From the NCBI GenBank assembly GCA_024349245.1, contig JALDNG010000020.1, forward strand, positions 1,541,001-1,605,000: 64,000 nucleotides of DNA, written 5' to 3'. The DNA comes from Neodontobutis hainanensis. Taxonomy: Eukaryota > Chordata > Actinopteri > Gobiiformes > Odontobutidae. Under the pieces are notes generated by a model that saw nothing but the letters and a program-made list of their open reading frames with translations, ran no database searches and was not told where the DNA came from. How positions within the stretch are numbered: the stretch's first letter is position 1; each line of letters opens with the position of its first letter. Below, one piece after another: positions 36,801-47,134 of the stretch. The translations under genes were made by a program, and so were the position numbers.

Positions 36801-39364
36801 TCAGCTCCTGCTCAAAGAGGTTTGATATGGCTCTAAAAACTGCACCAAAAACACCTACTGCTAAAAATAAGTTAATGTAAAAATTTATTTTTTATTTTAT
36901 TTTTATTTTTTTTACATTGCTAAGAATAGTTCTGCATTTCTCAATCATTTTTTTTTTTTTGCACTTTTTAGGATTTTTGTAAATAGTTTTTCAGCTTTAA
37001 AGACTACTGGCTTTAAAGAGTGAATTATTATAATAATTCAATTACTTACTGTATGTTTCCTCTATTAAACCATATTAGTCTATTACACACAGGAAACAGA
37101 TAATATAACCTCACAGCTTTAACCACAATACTTTAAAAATATGATTAGACAGTTTGGAAATAAGGACAAAGATGAAAGTTAAAGAGAAGTGGGTTTTTTA
37201 CCAGTTGGTCTGGTGATGGGGGGTTCGGTGACGGGTGGAAGGGTGGGCCATTTTGGGTGATGGTCGTGATGATGGTCATGATCATGATGTGCTGAAAAGG
37301 AAAAAATATATAAATAATCAAAATAAGTAGAGCGTATGTTTGAACATATTCAATTTGGTTTATCTGTACCCTCTATTTCTGTTCTTCCTTTGTTTCTCCT
37401 CTTATTTCTTTTATTCAGTGTTTGCTACAGTTTTACCCAGTTTCTCCAACAATGTAAACAACACCAAAGAAAATACCAACAAATAGCACTGATACAAATT
37501 AAATTTTTTTATGTTTTCAGACAAAATCCCAGTCCTACAAACATAAATGTCTAACTTTAGTTCAACTTTTGCTCGAAGAGGTTTGATATGGCTCTTAAAA
37601 CTGGACCAACAACACTTTCTGCTAAAAATATGTAAATATAAATATGGACAGAGACTTACAATCCCAGGGACAAGGACACAAGAAGCGGACCCTGTAATCC
37701 TGGCACTGGGAGTTTTCTTTCTGGTCTGAGTTTCTGCAGATGAACCCTTTCGCTGTGTCATACCTGCACAAACAAAATCAGCATTTAGACATCCACAAAC
37801 AGACGAATTTTTACTTATTATGAACATTACTGAGTGCTTACGCATAAAAGACGTCTCCTGTGGAAAGTGCAGGGATTCCCTTTGTGGTCTGGGCTTCGAT
37901 TTCAAGAGGATTGTCACAGATTTTGCCTGGGTTTTCTGCTCTCAGGTCTGTGAGAGTCTCCCAGTCTCCGGAGGATGTGGGGTCATCTCTGTCAAACCAT
38001 TCAGTCCAGCAATCTAGAAAACAAGGGTACGAGGACTGTTACAGAAATATTTTTTTTGCCAAATAAAAACAATATTTCTGTTTGTTTTTTAGATCAAAGA
38101 GAATTTTGAGTATTTATGTAAAAGAAAATTTAAATAATAATATAATAATGACTTTGTTGCTTATTTAGTTAAAGAAAATGTTGTGAGTTTCGGTTTTAGT
38201 GCTTTATTGTCTTACGTTACTGTATCGGGATGCTTTCGGGCTATATTGTATTGTGGCATGTGTATTGTGATACGTATCATATCACCAGGTGTTTCCAATA
38301 CACACACCCCTTTTGCTGCAGTGTAGCCGGATTGACACAAATCAGGAAGTGCCCATTTATACTGAACAGGACTAATGATGACAGAGAAAGCACAGGTTCT
38401 TACTGGGGATGAAGGTCCTGACTGGTGCAGTTGTAGTTTCAGGAGGTGACGTCTTTGTTGTCAATGGAGGAGGTGGGATCTTAGGGAACTGGCCAAGAGG
38501 CCCACTTTCTGCAGGAATATAATAGTAACAGTTACAGTCAGTGAACTAACATTCACAGAGTTATGATGATGACACTCTCAGTTTGGAGAAGCAGACAGGA
38601 GCAATTGTGTTTTATAGATATGCTAATAGAGCCAGTAAAAACACACTTTTACAGCAACTAAGAAGAATAACTTTAGTCTTTTGGTCCAAGTGTGTGTCGT
38701 ATATATAAATTGGACTGAGGTGTTATCTAACAAATCTCACAAACTGCATTGGTTTTAAATATGGGTTATATAATAAAAAAAATAATAATAATAATCATTA
38801 CTGATTAAAAATGTAATTCTGAATTTAAACTATTTACTGTAGGGAATACGTTTGTTGACCAAAAGATTATATAACAACCACATTTACAAAAGACTAAATA
38901 ATTACTTTAAGATATATATTTTTTTATCTCTGTGGACATAAAGAGTGTTGTTAATTATTATGAACTTTTTTTTTTTTTTTTTTTTTTTAAACCTGCTTTA
39001 AAAAAACATTTGATTATACAATAGTTCCATCTAGTGTTGTTTTGGGTTGTCTGTGCTTAATCTTTTTCAGGTGTCTTATCAATTCAAAAATTATACACAT
39101 TATAGTGACACCATTGTGAACATGTGTAAGTTATAGGTTTGTATTATATTCTGTATATTTGCCCAAATGGAAACAAAAATATATATATTTTTTATTTAAT
39201 TTAATTGTAAATTTCAATTTGTGACTAAAGCTGTGTGAAGTTTAACAACTGTAAGTGAACTCACCAATGAGCAGGACTTGACTCAAGACGAGAGTGAGCT
39301 GCTGAAGAAAACAGAGCAGATTGAGCAGCGTTATTGTGGTAACCTTTACACTTTTATGAAGCAT
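27101..39364 (-). CDS. Secreted multi-WxxW (mucin CysD-type) protein, gene 1, eight domains
   Basis: Exons in transcript order: 39265-39364, 38404-38508, 37842-38013, 37660-37763, 37202-37291, 36530-36643, 35729-35900, 35547-35650, 34952-35041, 34308-34397, 33506-33677, 33324-33427, 32867-32956, 32203-32316, 31402-31573, 31220-31323, 30628-30844, 30288-30459, 30097-30206, 29822-29993, 29623-29732, 28989-29160, 28544-28653, 27717-27891, 27101-27215. Each WxxW domain is an exon pair: CWTEWFDRDDPSGTGDWETL...ICDNPLEI, then GFICRNSDQ...C.DYRVRFLCP. This is the Pfam WxxW family of mucins 2/5AC/5B and CILP. The leader is hydrophobic, there is no membrane anchor, and the protein ends CKYRVDIH. A matrix or mucus role is inferred from the family. 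A 2-nt frameshift affects exon 30628-30844. Confidence 0.85.
28135..28466 (+). repeat. tRNA-derived SINE with LINE-type tail (intron of gene 1)
   Basis: The head is tRNA-like, with an A box (agtggctcagtggtagagc) and a B-box-like ggtttgattcccg spaced as in a tRNA. A body and a tail reading gaaaagcgctatataagttt and ttattttta follow. The tail resembles the L2 3' end at 42,620-42,690. It is a SINE and not a functional tRNA gene. Confidence 0.7.
28544..30459 (-). CDS. WxxW domains 5-7 of gene 1
   Basis: Three domains follow one another without linker exons: 30,288-30,459 + 30,097-30,206; 29,822-29,993 + 29,623-29,732; 28,989-29,160 + 28,544-28,653. All use DDPSGTGDWETL and 110-nt second-half exons (GFICKNSDQ). 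They are more diverged from each other than the array copies. Domains 6 and 7 have counterparts in gene 2 (52,397-52,568 and 51,559-51,730); domain 5 does not. Confidence 0.82.
30628..30844 (-). CDS. Linker exon of gene 1 with a 2-nt frameshift
   Basis: Acceptor at 30,845 (ctgaaa on +) and donor ccttac are intact. The exon starts in frame as AHPDHVHHHFPRPGHPHWPT and then LPPVTKRPITRP. A 15-bp repeat coding for five-residue units like ITRPH follows. One repeat copy, at about 30,738-30,750, is 13 bp, which puts a stop (TAG) just beyond. The exon is 217 nt, whereas a phase 1-1 exon here would need 219. If skipped, the neighbouring exons join in frame. Confidence 0.75.
32203..32316 (-). CDS. His-Asp linker exon, long form (array unit 1)
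   Basis: 114-nt phase 1-1 exon. It encodes EHPDHDHHHDHHHDHHHDHH followed by PQWPTFPSVTKPPITRPS. The histidine tract is a 12-bp repeat (atggtcgtgatg register) in four copies. The unit 3 exon at 36,530-36,643 has the same length. The unit 2 exon at 34,308-34,397 has two copies fewer (90 nt). Confidence 0.8.
32867..32956 (-). CDS. His-Asp linker exon, short form (array unit 1)
   Basis: 90-nt phase 1-1 exon encoding AHHDHDHHHDHHPKWPTLPP followed by VTEPPITRPT. Counterparts are 34,952-35,041 (with AHHNHDHHHDHH) and 37,202-37,291. It precedes the long-form exon in the transcript, so two histidine tracts are joined back to back between consecutive WxxW domains. Confidence 0.8.
38404..38508 (-). CDS. 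Proline/threonine linker exon of gene 1
   Basis: Phase 1-1 exon encoding ESGPLGQFPKIPPPPLTTKT followed by SPPETTTAPVRTF. It is a short mucin-like spacer with several possible O-glycosylation sites, between the leader and the first WxxW domain. A homologous exon is at 55,011-55,145 in gene 2. Confidence 0.75.
38941..38992 (+). repeat. Poly-T tract
   Basis: About twenty-two T residues near 38,967-38,988 in the first intron of gene 1. Confidence 0.8.
39265..39364 (-). CDS. Leader exon of gene 1 with signal peptide
   Basis: The ATG at 39,364 opens MLHKSVKVTTITLLNLLCF followed by LQQLTLVLSQVLLI, a basic start and a long hydrophobic core typical of a signal peptide. The frame continues in phase into the linker exon at 38,508. 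The donor is gtgagt. A noncoding exon at about 40,407-40,450 with donor gtgagtg lies upstream. The acceptor joining them is uncertain (ctcttcacag near 39,445 or ttcag near 39,388). An alternative 37-nt exon (39,265-39,301, acceptor ttttcttcag) would leave no start codon. Confidence 0.6.
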
Positions 39365-39496
39365 ATTATTTATAAAAGACCAACTGAATACTTTACCCAA
39401 CAAATCATTTTTGCAGATTGTTGTGGCTCCATCTGTGAAGAGATCAATGTTAGACTCTGACAAATACATCACTTTATGCAGTTTTCATTGAGAGAA

Positions 39497-39705
39497 CATT
39501 TACATTTACATTTATTCATTTAGCTGACGCTTTTCTCCAAAGCGACTTACATTGTTCTACAGTATTTACCAGTGTTACAGCCACTGGAGGCAAGGTGGGT
39601 TAAGTGTCTTGCCCAAGGACACAATGACAGTCTGAACTGTGGGGAGAGTGGGAATCGAACCACCTACCTTCCGGTTGAAAGGCGACTGCTCTACCCACAT
39701 AGATG
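39497..39705 (-). repeat. tRNA-derived SINE in the first intron of gene 1
   Basis: Starts acatttacatttattcattt, with cgcttttctccaaagcgact. It ends in the complement of a tRNA-like head (agtgggaatcgaaccacc is the reverse complement of a B box). The partial head acatttacatttattcgttt recurs at 29,377. Confidence 0.7.
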
Positions 39706-40406
39706 TCTAGGATTGACTGAAATGCCCCTCCTTGGTCTTTTTCAGTAAGTTTGTGGTCTTTACTGTTGAGAGTTCTAGTAAAGACTGTATTTTAGAGCAA
39801 ATTATATATTTTTTATAAATAATTGCCTGGTCAGCCATCCTAATTCAAGTCTAAAGATAAGAGCTTATCGGACAATGCATTTTAATGTATGTTAAACAAT
39901 GATCATGTAAAGACACACAAGTGTACTCAGACATTTCTTAGATTCAGAACTGGAGAAGCTCATCAGTGTGTGCTCTATGATAAAATTGGATGGACTTTCT
40001 GTTTATTTACAAACTTCCTCAGATTCCACAAGAACGCATGACGTTTTAGTTTTTCCATAACACCCCTCACAAATGGAACAATATTCATTTAACTGGAAAT
40101 GAGAGTCTATTCCTCTCATTGGGCCCTTCCTGTATAAAAAAAGATAAATAATAGTTCTTCAAACGGACAGTCTCTCAGATGCACTTGGGTTTAAGCCTGG
40201 ATTTACGCTCAGACTAAAGCCTCTAGTTTTTTAATCTCTGTAAAGTACTTTGAATTTTAGGTTTTCCAGAAATTGTACTCAATAGAAGAATTTAAGCCAT
40301 CAAAAAACAGCTTTAAGACTGAATTTGTTTTAACTGTAAATAAAACTTCCCAGTCAGTGACAGACGGAGACAATGCATAAATAAAATGAAAGAATGAAAC
40401 ACTCAC

Positions 40407-40485
40407 CAGTCGTCAGGGTTTGACATCCGCTCAGTGAATGAGATGCTGTGACTCTGTGCTGAGAGTTAGAGGCTTAAATACTTTA
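40407..40485 (-). promoter_or_regulatory. Promoter and noncoding first exon of WxxW gene 1
   Basis: On the minus strand a TATA-like TATTTAAG (40,473-40,480) lies about 25-30 bp before a plausible start site. A first exon follows, ending at donor CTG/gtgagtg (40,406/40,407). The block extending upstream to about 40,541 (ctcatatcagagaaaa, gcacaatctcactgtgaggg on +) is nearly identical in gene 2 at 57,133-57,206. This is unusual conservation for flanking DNA. Confidence 0.6.
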
Positions 40486-40559
40486 AAGCGAGGCTCATAT
40501 CAGAGAAAAACTCCCACAGCACAATCTCACTGTGAGGGTTATGATACCATTTAATTCAT

Positions 40560-41820
40560 TCTTTTTCATTTCATAATCATTTATTTTATTGCGCCACTGC
40601 TTTGCTCCAAGGACCATGATAGTCTAAACAACACGACATCACCAACACCAGAGCTGATACAGAGAGACCAGACAGGCTCCAGTCACTCTCCAACATCAGA
40701 GAGTCCCACAGCCATCAGCTGTTTGACTAATAAGTTTAAGTTCAGGCCCTGGGTTATCTGATGAAATTTATGAACACATGTCATGGAGACATTTCCCTGA
40801 TCTGAGCTTAAAGTAAGAAACAAGAAAATCTGTCAGTGACTCTCGAGACTTCCTCTGGTGACGTGTGTGAAAGAAGAGCTGTCATTCAGTTTACTCTTTA
40901 CTTTATATGACTGTATAATAGTATTACATCTCTGGTTTTAGAATTGAATGCTTCTACAACACTCGTGGAACACCTGTCTGGAGTCTGTCATGAGGACCTG
41001 AAAACAGTGTCAGAGCGCGAGTTTGTGCTGTTGCAGACTCGTTATGGAGGGTCTAATAAGCCACTCACCCTCAACACTCATCGGTTTTAGATGGCTTTTA
41101 GTATGGTGGATCCCTCACGTGAACTCGCAAATCGAGTGGAAGTGCGGGGTTGGAAGTCGATTGGGAAAGACCCTTAATGTTGAAGTTCAAATATGTTGAC
41201 ATGATGCCAGAGAGAAGTGCTGCTCTAACTGCGGCAAAAGGCGGACAGGCTAGGTATTAAAGTTAAAAGTGGATAAAATAGAAGGACTTACTTCATATTG
41301 CATGCTGCATGAATATAATAAAATAAAGGCCTGTTTTGGAGGGGTCAATATTTTCATAACTGTCATGTGATCTAATCATTTTGGTCACTACTATAAATAC
41401 AAAAAAAGAATATCTAAAATGTCATGTAGGTCACGTTGATTCCATGTTTTGTCATGTAATCTTTTATTTTACAGTTTTCCTTGATAATAGCTCCATATCA
41501 TGCAATGGTCCTTTACATGCCCCACATTTCATTTTGCCATGCTTAGTGTTTTGGGTCACTCTATTTTTGGGAAGTTTTCTCTTCATAAATGATTACTGTA
41601 AAGAAAAGAAAATGTCATTATTTGATGTTTGTTGCAAAATTACATTAAAATACCAACTTTTTCATGGCCAAAGAGACATAAGAGACATTTTATTTTCTGA
41701 AAATGAATGTGGTTAAAGCAAATGCAGTTCCTGCTTTTTGCCGGTTGCACTATCTGACAGAACACTGGCAATCATACAGTCAAGTGTAAAAACAATGTCC
41801 TTGGAACTTTTGAAGGCAAT
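40560..41820. other. Upstream region of gene 1, no gene seen
   Basis: Unique-looking sequence. A 111-codon ORF at 41,381-41,716 has no recognisable features. No repeat family is identified. Confidence 0.45.
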
Positions 41821-42049
41821 TTGAGGATTTATTCTGATATCGCCGCTATAATCTTCATTTTTTCCATAGAGACAAATGGAACTGTCAAGTCACGGGCTGT
41901 TTCCTTTAAAGAAATATTATTATCATTGTCATTGTTTTTCTTTAAAAGAGGGTTTATTCTTTCTTTTTCATTGGAAGGAATTATCAAGGCTATATATTTG
42001 GAGATACCGGTTTTGTGCATGTAATTAGAGTAACAACTGAACACAAAAG

Positions 42050-42690
42050 GCCTAAAGCTGATGAACTCCTTTGTCATCTCTAGGATAGATTACTGTAACG
42101 CCCTTCTAGCCGGAGTCTCTAAAGCCACACTTAAAAAACTACAATATGTACAAAACTCGGCCGCCAGGATATTGACTGGGACCAGGGTTAGTGATCACAT
42201 CACTCCAGTTTTGGAGTCCTTACACTGGCTCCCAGTCAGATTCAGAGTAGATTTTAAAATCATGATGCTGACATATAAAGCATTACATGGCTTGGCCCCT
42301 TATTATTTATCTGAGTTGTTAACCTCCTATACCCCAACTCGGAGATTGCGTTCTGCACAATCCAACTTGTCTGTTTCTCAAACACGCTTAAGATCTATGG
42401 GTGACAGGGCCTTTTCTTTATATGCTCCTGTCCTTTGGAATTCTCTGCCTCCTGATCTTAGGGAAGCACAGGGCTATGACATTTTTGAAGGTAGACTTAA
42501 GAATTATTTATTTAAACTAGCATTTGATTGTTGATGTTATTTTATTGTTTTAATTTTTAAATTAGCTTTGATTGTTGATGTTATTTTATTGTTTGAGCTT
42601 TGTATTGCTTGTCTTTGTACAGCGCTTTGAGAAGTTGCCTTTAAAGGCGCTTTATAAAATAAAGTTTATTATTATTATTATTATTATTTC
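42050..42690 (+). mobile_element. L2-type LINE 3' end with TTA microsatellite tail
   Basis: The ORF at 42,061-42,534 reads FVISRIDYCNALLAGVSKAT, LKKLQYVQNSAARILTGTR and LESLHWLPVRFRVDFKIMML, the C-terminal region of L2-clade ORF2. The 3' end is cagcgctttgagaagttgcc followed by a ttattatta repeat (42,667-42,690). It appears to have landed inside the left end of the adjacent Tc1 element. Confidence 0.88.
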
Positions 42691-43876
42691 TCTCAAATAT
42701 TGTTCACAAATCTGTCCAAATCTGTGTAGTGAGCACTTCTCCTTTGCCGAGATAATCCGTCCACCTCACAGTTGTGGCATATCAGGATTCTGGCTAGAGA
42801 GCAAGATTATTGCACAGGTGTGCCTTTGGCCACAATAAAAGGCCACTCTAAAATGTGCAGTTTCACTGTATTGGGGTGGGCTCTGGAGAAGGGTCTTAAA
42901 AGATCTGTGATATCTGGTATGACCACCATTAAACTCACGCAGTGCAATACATCTCCTTTGCATAGAGCTGATCAAGTTGTTGATTGTAGAATGTCGGGAC
43001 CACTCCTGTTCAATGGCTGTGCCAAGTTGCTGGATATCGTCTGGAACTGGAACACGCTGTCATATACGCCGATCCAGAGCATCCCAAAAATGCCCAATAG
43101 GTGACATATCCAATGAGTATGCTGGCCAAGCAAGAACCGTGATGTTTTCAGCTTCCAGGAGTTGTGTTCTGTGAAAACTGGGATTTATTCGTGATGAGAA
43201 CACCTCTCCAAAATGCCAGACTCGAATGTGAGCATTTGCCCACTTAAGTCAGTTACAACGACAAACTGCAGTCAGGTCGAGACCCCAATGAGGACAACGA
43301 GCAGATGAACTTCCCTGAGACAGTATCTGACTGAAATTCTTTGGTCATGCAAACTGTTTGTTGCAGCAGTTGTCTGGGCAGCTGGTCTCAGAGGATCTTG
43401 GAGGTGAAGATGCTGGATGTGGAGGTCCTGGGCTGGTGTGGTTACACATGGTCTGTGGTTGTGAGGCCGGTTGAATGTACTGCTAAATTATGTGAAACTT
43501 TTGGCTTATGGTAGAGAAATTAACATTTAATTCATGGGCATCAGCTCAGCTTTAATTCCTACAGTCAGCCAACTGCACGCTTCCTCAAAACCTGCATCTG
43601 TGGCATTGTGCTGTGATAAAACTGCACATTTAATTGATTAGGGCTTTTATTGTGGCCAGCCTAAGGCACACATATGCAATAATCATGCTCTCTAATAAGT
43701 ATTTTGATATGCCACACCTGTGAGGTGGAAGGATTATCTCGGCAAAGGAGAAGTGCTAACACAGATTTGGACAGATTTGTGAACAATATTTGAGAAAAAT
43801 AGGTATTTTGTGTTCATAGAAAAAGTTTTCAGCTCATGAAAAATAGGCGCAGCATTAAGATTTTTGTTCAGTACAC
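42690..43876 (-). mobile_element. Tc1-like transposon remnant with long terminal inverted repeats
   Basis: The left arm (tctcaaatattgttcacaaa, gagataatccgtccacctca, gcctttggccacaataaaag) is the inverse of the right arm at 43,635-43,800. The repeats are about 170-200 bp. The inner part is a decayed transposase gene full of stops. A solo arm of the same family is at 48,255-48,460. Confidence 0.75.
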
Positions 43877-44739
43877 ATATTTTCTGCGGCCCTAATGAAT
43901 TTGTTGTCTGACGTTTAAATTACCAATTCATCTGAGATATGACAGATTAAACACATCTAGTTTAATCTGTGTGTTCAAATACATCACAAAACAACACCAG
44001 ATGGCGCTAATAAGATATTTCTTCAAAACAGGTTTTAAAAAATTTAAAGAGTTAAAGCATTTTATTTTCTTTTTTATTTTTTTATTATAATCTTTGGGGC
44101 AGCAAATGTATTCCCTACAGTAAATAGCTGTCAGGATATTCTTTGTAGAAGCAAAATATATTTTAATGAGAAATGTAAAAATAACTTCATTAATCAGTAA
44201 TGGCTTGTGCTGGGCAGTTTTAAAAAGCAAGTCATATTATGTCAAAATAGAAACCATTAGTGTGGCTCTGTCCAGGCACCCTCACCATGGTTTGGTCAGC
44301 AGAAGCAGCGCAGAGATCCAGCATCAAGAAGATCGTCCGATAAGTCACTAACCCTCTCTTTGTCGTCTGATCCCTCCTGCTGTCCTGTCCCACTTTGCGC
44401 CATAAACAGGGCTTATGCTGCCCTCCAGTTTTTCTGTCTCTGTGGTGCTTCTCCAAACTTAGAGCAACAATTGTCCACTGAAGAAATATTAAATGCGCTC
44501 AAAAAGTATTTAATAAAACTACAATTACAAAATACTGATCTGAGCCTTTTGTTTAATTAAAACAAGTTTTGGGAAGCCATTGATCCAATAAAGGTCAAGT
44601 TCTGACATAGATTCTTCCACAAAAGAATATTGTATATTTTCTTAGATTTGGAAATTTATAATTTCATGTATGGAGGAATATTATTTATGCAACCTTTTTC
44701 TGGATAGAAAGTGACACACCACACCCTCACACATTATAT

Positions 44740-45530
44740 ACAGGATGGTCATGGCGACAAAGGTACTGCCCCTCACTGAGGGCTTTCGAGCCGCAGCTGA
44801 GGATGTGCTCTGGGGTCCCTCTCTTCTAGAACAGAGCGCAGGCTGGTGACTCCACCTTACCCTAGTATTAGGACTTCACAGACAGCCTGGATTAAGAATC
44901 TTATCTGATGAGGCTTGGCTTTTCAAAGCTCAGTCCATGAGACTTTGCGCTCCACCACTTGTTTCCATCTTGCCCAGGCTCCCTGCGGCTGCATTCCAAC
45001 CATCTCGCTTACCCTCTTCAACAGAAGCTCACACCTCTTCCATGGTGGAGACTGAAAATTTATACATCAAGTAGGGCCAGAGAATCTGTGAAAATGCCGT
45101 GTTGGTGAATCATGGCCTTGAACTTGCCGGGTAGGCCTCATTTGTCTTTTGTGGCTAGCCATGCTTCCAGCTCTTGGTTGGTCGCATGGATGGCTACTGT
45201 GCCTCCCAGGCTGCTGTTAAACACTTTTCCTTTGGCGATGGCAAGTGCAAAGTGCTAAGTGAAACTTGTTGATGACCTTTCCTTTCTTCAGCACTAGGGA
45301 TCTGGATTTCCACGGCTTGGAGGTCATGTGGGCCCAGGTAGTCAGTTCCTCCAGACCCTTCAGGATCCACCTGCGTCCTGGGACATGGTGTTGTCACAAT
45401 GATGGTGGATTGTCTGGAGGTGTCAATCAGTTTCACCTTTGTCCATCGCGTCTCTGATAGAATCAATGTCTTTACTGGAACACTCCTACTTCTTGTTAGC
45501 ATTGGGCTACTTATCTTAAAGATATTCTGA
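44740..45530 (-). mobile_element. Decayed non-LTR retroelement 3' region
   Basis: The minus strand encodes, with stops, GTPEHILSCGSKALSEGQYL and TVAIHATNQELEAWLATKDK-like readings, plus SVKTLILSETRWTKVKLIDT (45,502-45,194). These resemble the C-terminal part of a fish retroelement protein with a Cx2C...H-type finger (GTLEHILSCCPKAL in related copies). The family is not assigned. Confidence 0.45.
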
Positions 45531-45689
45531 TGTGAGGCAGGCTCATAAAACTGTTATTTGGTAAGAACGGTAAATGGATGAAAGCCTAAATCCTTCTCAG
45601 TAATGTAGCTTTTGGGCAGTGCAAAGTTAACGCTATAGTTTGTAACTATTTTCAAATCAAGGACAGAGAGCACAAGGGGAGGGCATTTT

Positions 45690-46240
45690 TGAATGATCAC
45701 AACTCACGTTAGAGAAACAAATCAACAGCTGCACAAGAGGATTTATCTGAACAGAAGAGCCAATCCTGGTGGAGCTGAGTCTGCAGTCCTCCTCCTCCTC
45801 AAAGAGAAAGGACATTCCTTTGAGGACAGCAATGTCCGAATTATGTCCAGAGAGGCCAGATGGTTTGAGAGAGGTGTGAAGGAAGCTATTTCTGTTAAAA
45901 TGAAAAAGCCCTCATTAAACAGAGGAGGTGGGCTCAGATTCATGTTGCCTAGGATTTTAACAGTGTTTTGGAACCTAAATCAAAAGAGTTTCACTCTAGA
46001 ACAACAACAACACCTGAATAGACCTGTGATACTAACAACTCACCTGAGCCTTTAACGACTCCTACATCAGGAGTCACTCTTCCCTGTCATAGATAACAAC
46101 TATGAGACTTAAATCAAACCCCTCCCTCTGGAGATAAAGCTCAGCTTTACCGGTTGATCTCAGAATTGACAAAGTCTCTTGGAATTAGAGACGAAACGTC
46201 TTCACCTTGAAAACTAGGTCCAGATGCTTTTGTTAAAACC
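45690..46240 (+). mobile_element. Penelope-like element fragment, GIY-YIG end
   Basis: The ORF at 45,693-46,055 reads VRETNQQLHKRIYLNRRANP and REARWFERGVKEAISVKMKK, homologous to the minus-strand protein at 10,971-11,309. The terminal repeat (gttgatctcagaattgacaa, gaggtgaagacg register) runs to about 46,240. The YVGE core is changed to HVRE. Dead copy. Confidence 0.8.
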
Positions 46241-47134
46241 TTTCTTAGGTTGTTGGCAGTTTTTACATTATTGGCCATTATTACATTATTGGTTGCTATA
46301 CACACATACTATAAATATTTTTAAGATTCTTAGAAAACCTCAAACAGAATATGGGCTAAAAGTGTTAGATAGTGCAGCTTTTTGATAATATTAAGTTTTG
46401 AAAGGGCTAAGATATGTACATTTTTTGTTGTATTAGTAGCTTATTGACAAAGCAACACATTTCATTAGGATCCATTCTAGGCCTGTTTAGTCATTTCCAG
46501 TCAGTAAATGTGAATCAAATCTGTGCATTGGCATTCATTGAAAATAGTTTTTAAACCTAAACACATTTCACAACCTTATTCAAGGATTGTAAATTAATAA
46601 ATCTGGGTTTTTTTTCTGTATTTTGCAGAATTTATCAATGGCCTTTCAGACAAATACAATAATTAGTGTATGGCTCATTCCCTGTGAACTGTAATGAAAT
46701 ATTGGTGTTGATTGACCTAGAGCAGTGTTAAAACCCTTTGGAAGGTTAAGGAAATAGAGGTTTTTAAATCAAGACTCAAACTATTATTTCTAGTGCAAAT
46801 GCCCATGTGTGTTATCAGAAATGACAAAAAGCGGTCTATTTAATCACACGTCTGCCACAAAGCCTTCAATCATATCAAAAGTAATCAGATTTTCTGTTTC
46901 CTTTTGTAATCTCATGTAAACACTGTCTCTGTTCCCTTATTTATCTCACACCTTGGCCTCTGAGCGGTCACTGATTAGTTGTCAGCAGTGGTTTAAGGAC
47001 ATTTGACTGTCTTTCTGTGGCAAGTGTCAAATACAGCTTGTAAAGGTGCCACTGTGACCCGATAACACACTAGGGTTATTAAAAAGAGACCTGTGGTGGT
47101 TACATTATATTTAATTAGTGCCATATGAAACGTA

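Larger units (their letters stand above)
31220..38013 (-). repeat. Tandem array of WxxW/linker exon units in gene 1
   Basis: WxxW first-half exons begin at 31,402, 33,506, 35,729 and 37,842, giving periods of 2,104, 2,223 and 2,113 bp. Each full unit holds a WxxW exon pair (172 + 104 nt) and two His-Asp linker exons (90 or 114 nt). Introns are as alike as exons, for example the blocks after 31,574, 33,678 and 35,901. Inside each unit the linker exon and its intron are duplicated about 640-670 bp apart (32,203/32,867; 34,308/34,952; 36,530/37,202). The domains encoded are almost identical, varying at DDPTSSGD or DDPTGSGD. Confidence 0.9.
41820..44255 (-). repeat. Inverted copy of WxxW-gene first-intron sequence, split by transposons
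   Basis: 41,850-42,030 is the reverse complement of about 55,985-56,170. 43,900-44,250 is the reverse complement of about 55,625-55,975, and more distantly of 38,780-39,080. The two halves are in the right order once the L2 (about 42,050-42,690) and Tc1 (42,690-43,880) insertions are removed. Confidence 0.65.
44260..47130 (+). pseudogene. Duplicated NF1 terminal exon and 3' UTR (copy B)
   Basis: 44,260-44,342 aligns with the NF1 last exon from about 8,812: gctctgtccag, cagaagcagcgcag, then catcaagaagatcgtccgat, ending IKKIVR and TAA. Its upstream coding part is partly deleted. The 3' UTR follows with a jump from about 9,010 to 10,560. 46,210-47,050 follows 12,220-12,755. It lacks the Penelope-like element found at 10,624 in NF1, so it preserves the empty site. 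It cannot encode neurofibromin. Confidence 0.85.

Noticed and set aside
32203..37291. CRISPR-like array because of regularly spaced repeats
   Set aside because: Repeats are kilobase-scale exon/intron duplications in a vertebrate gene.
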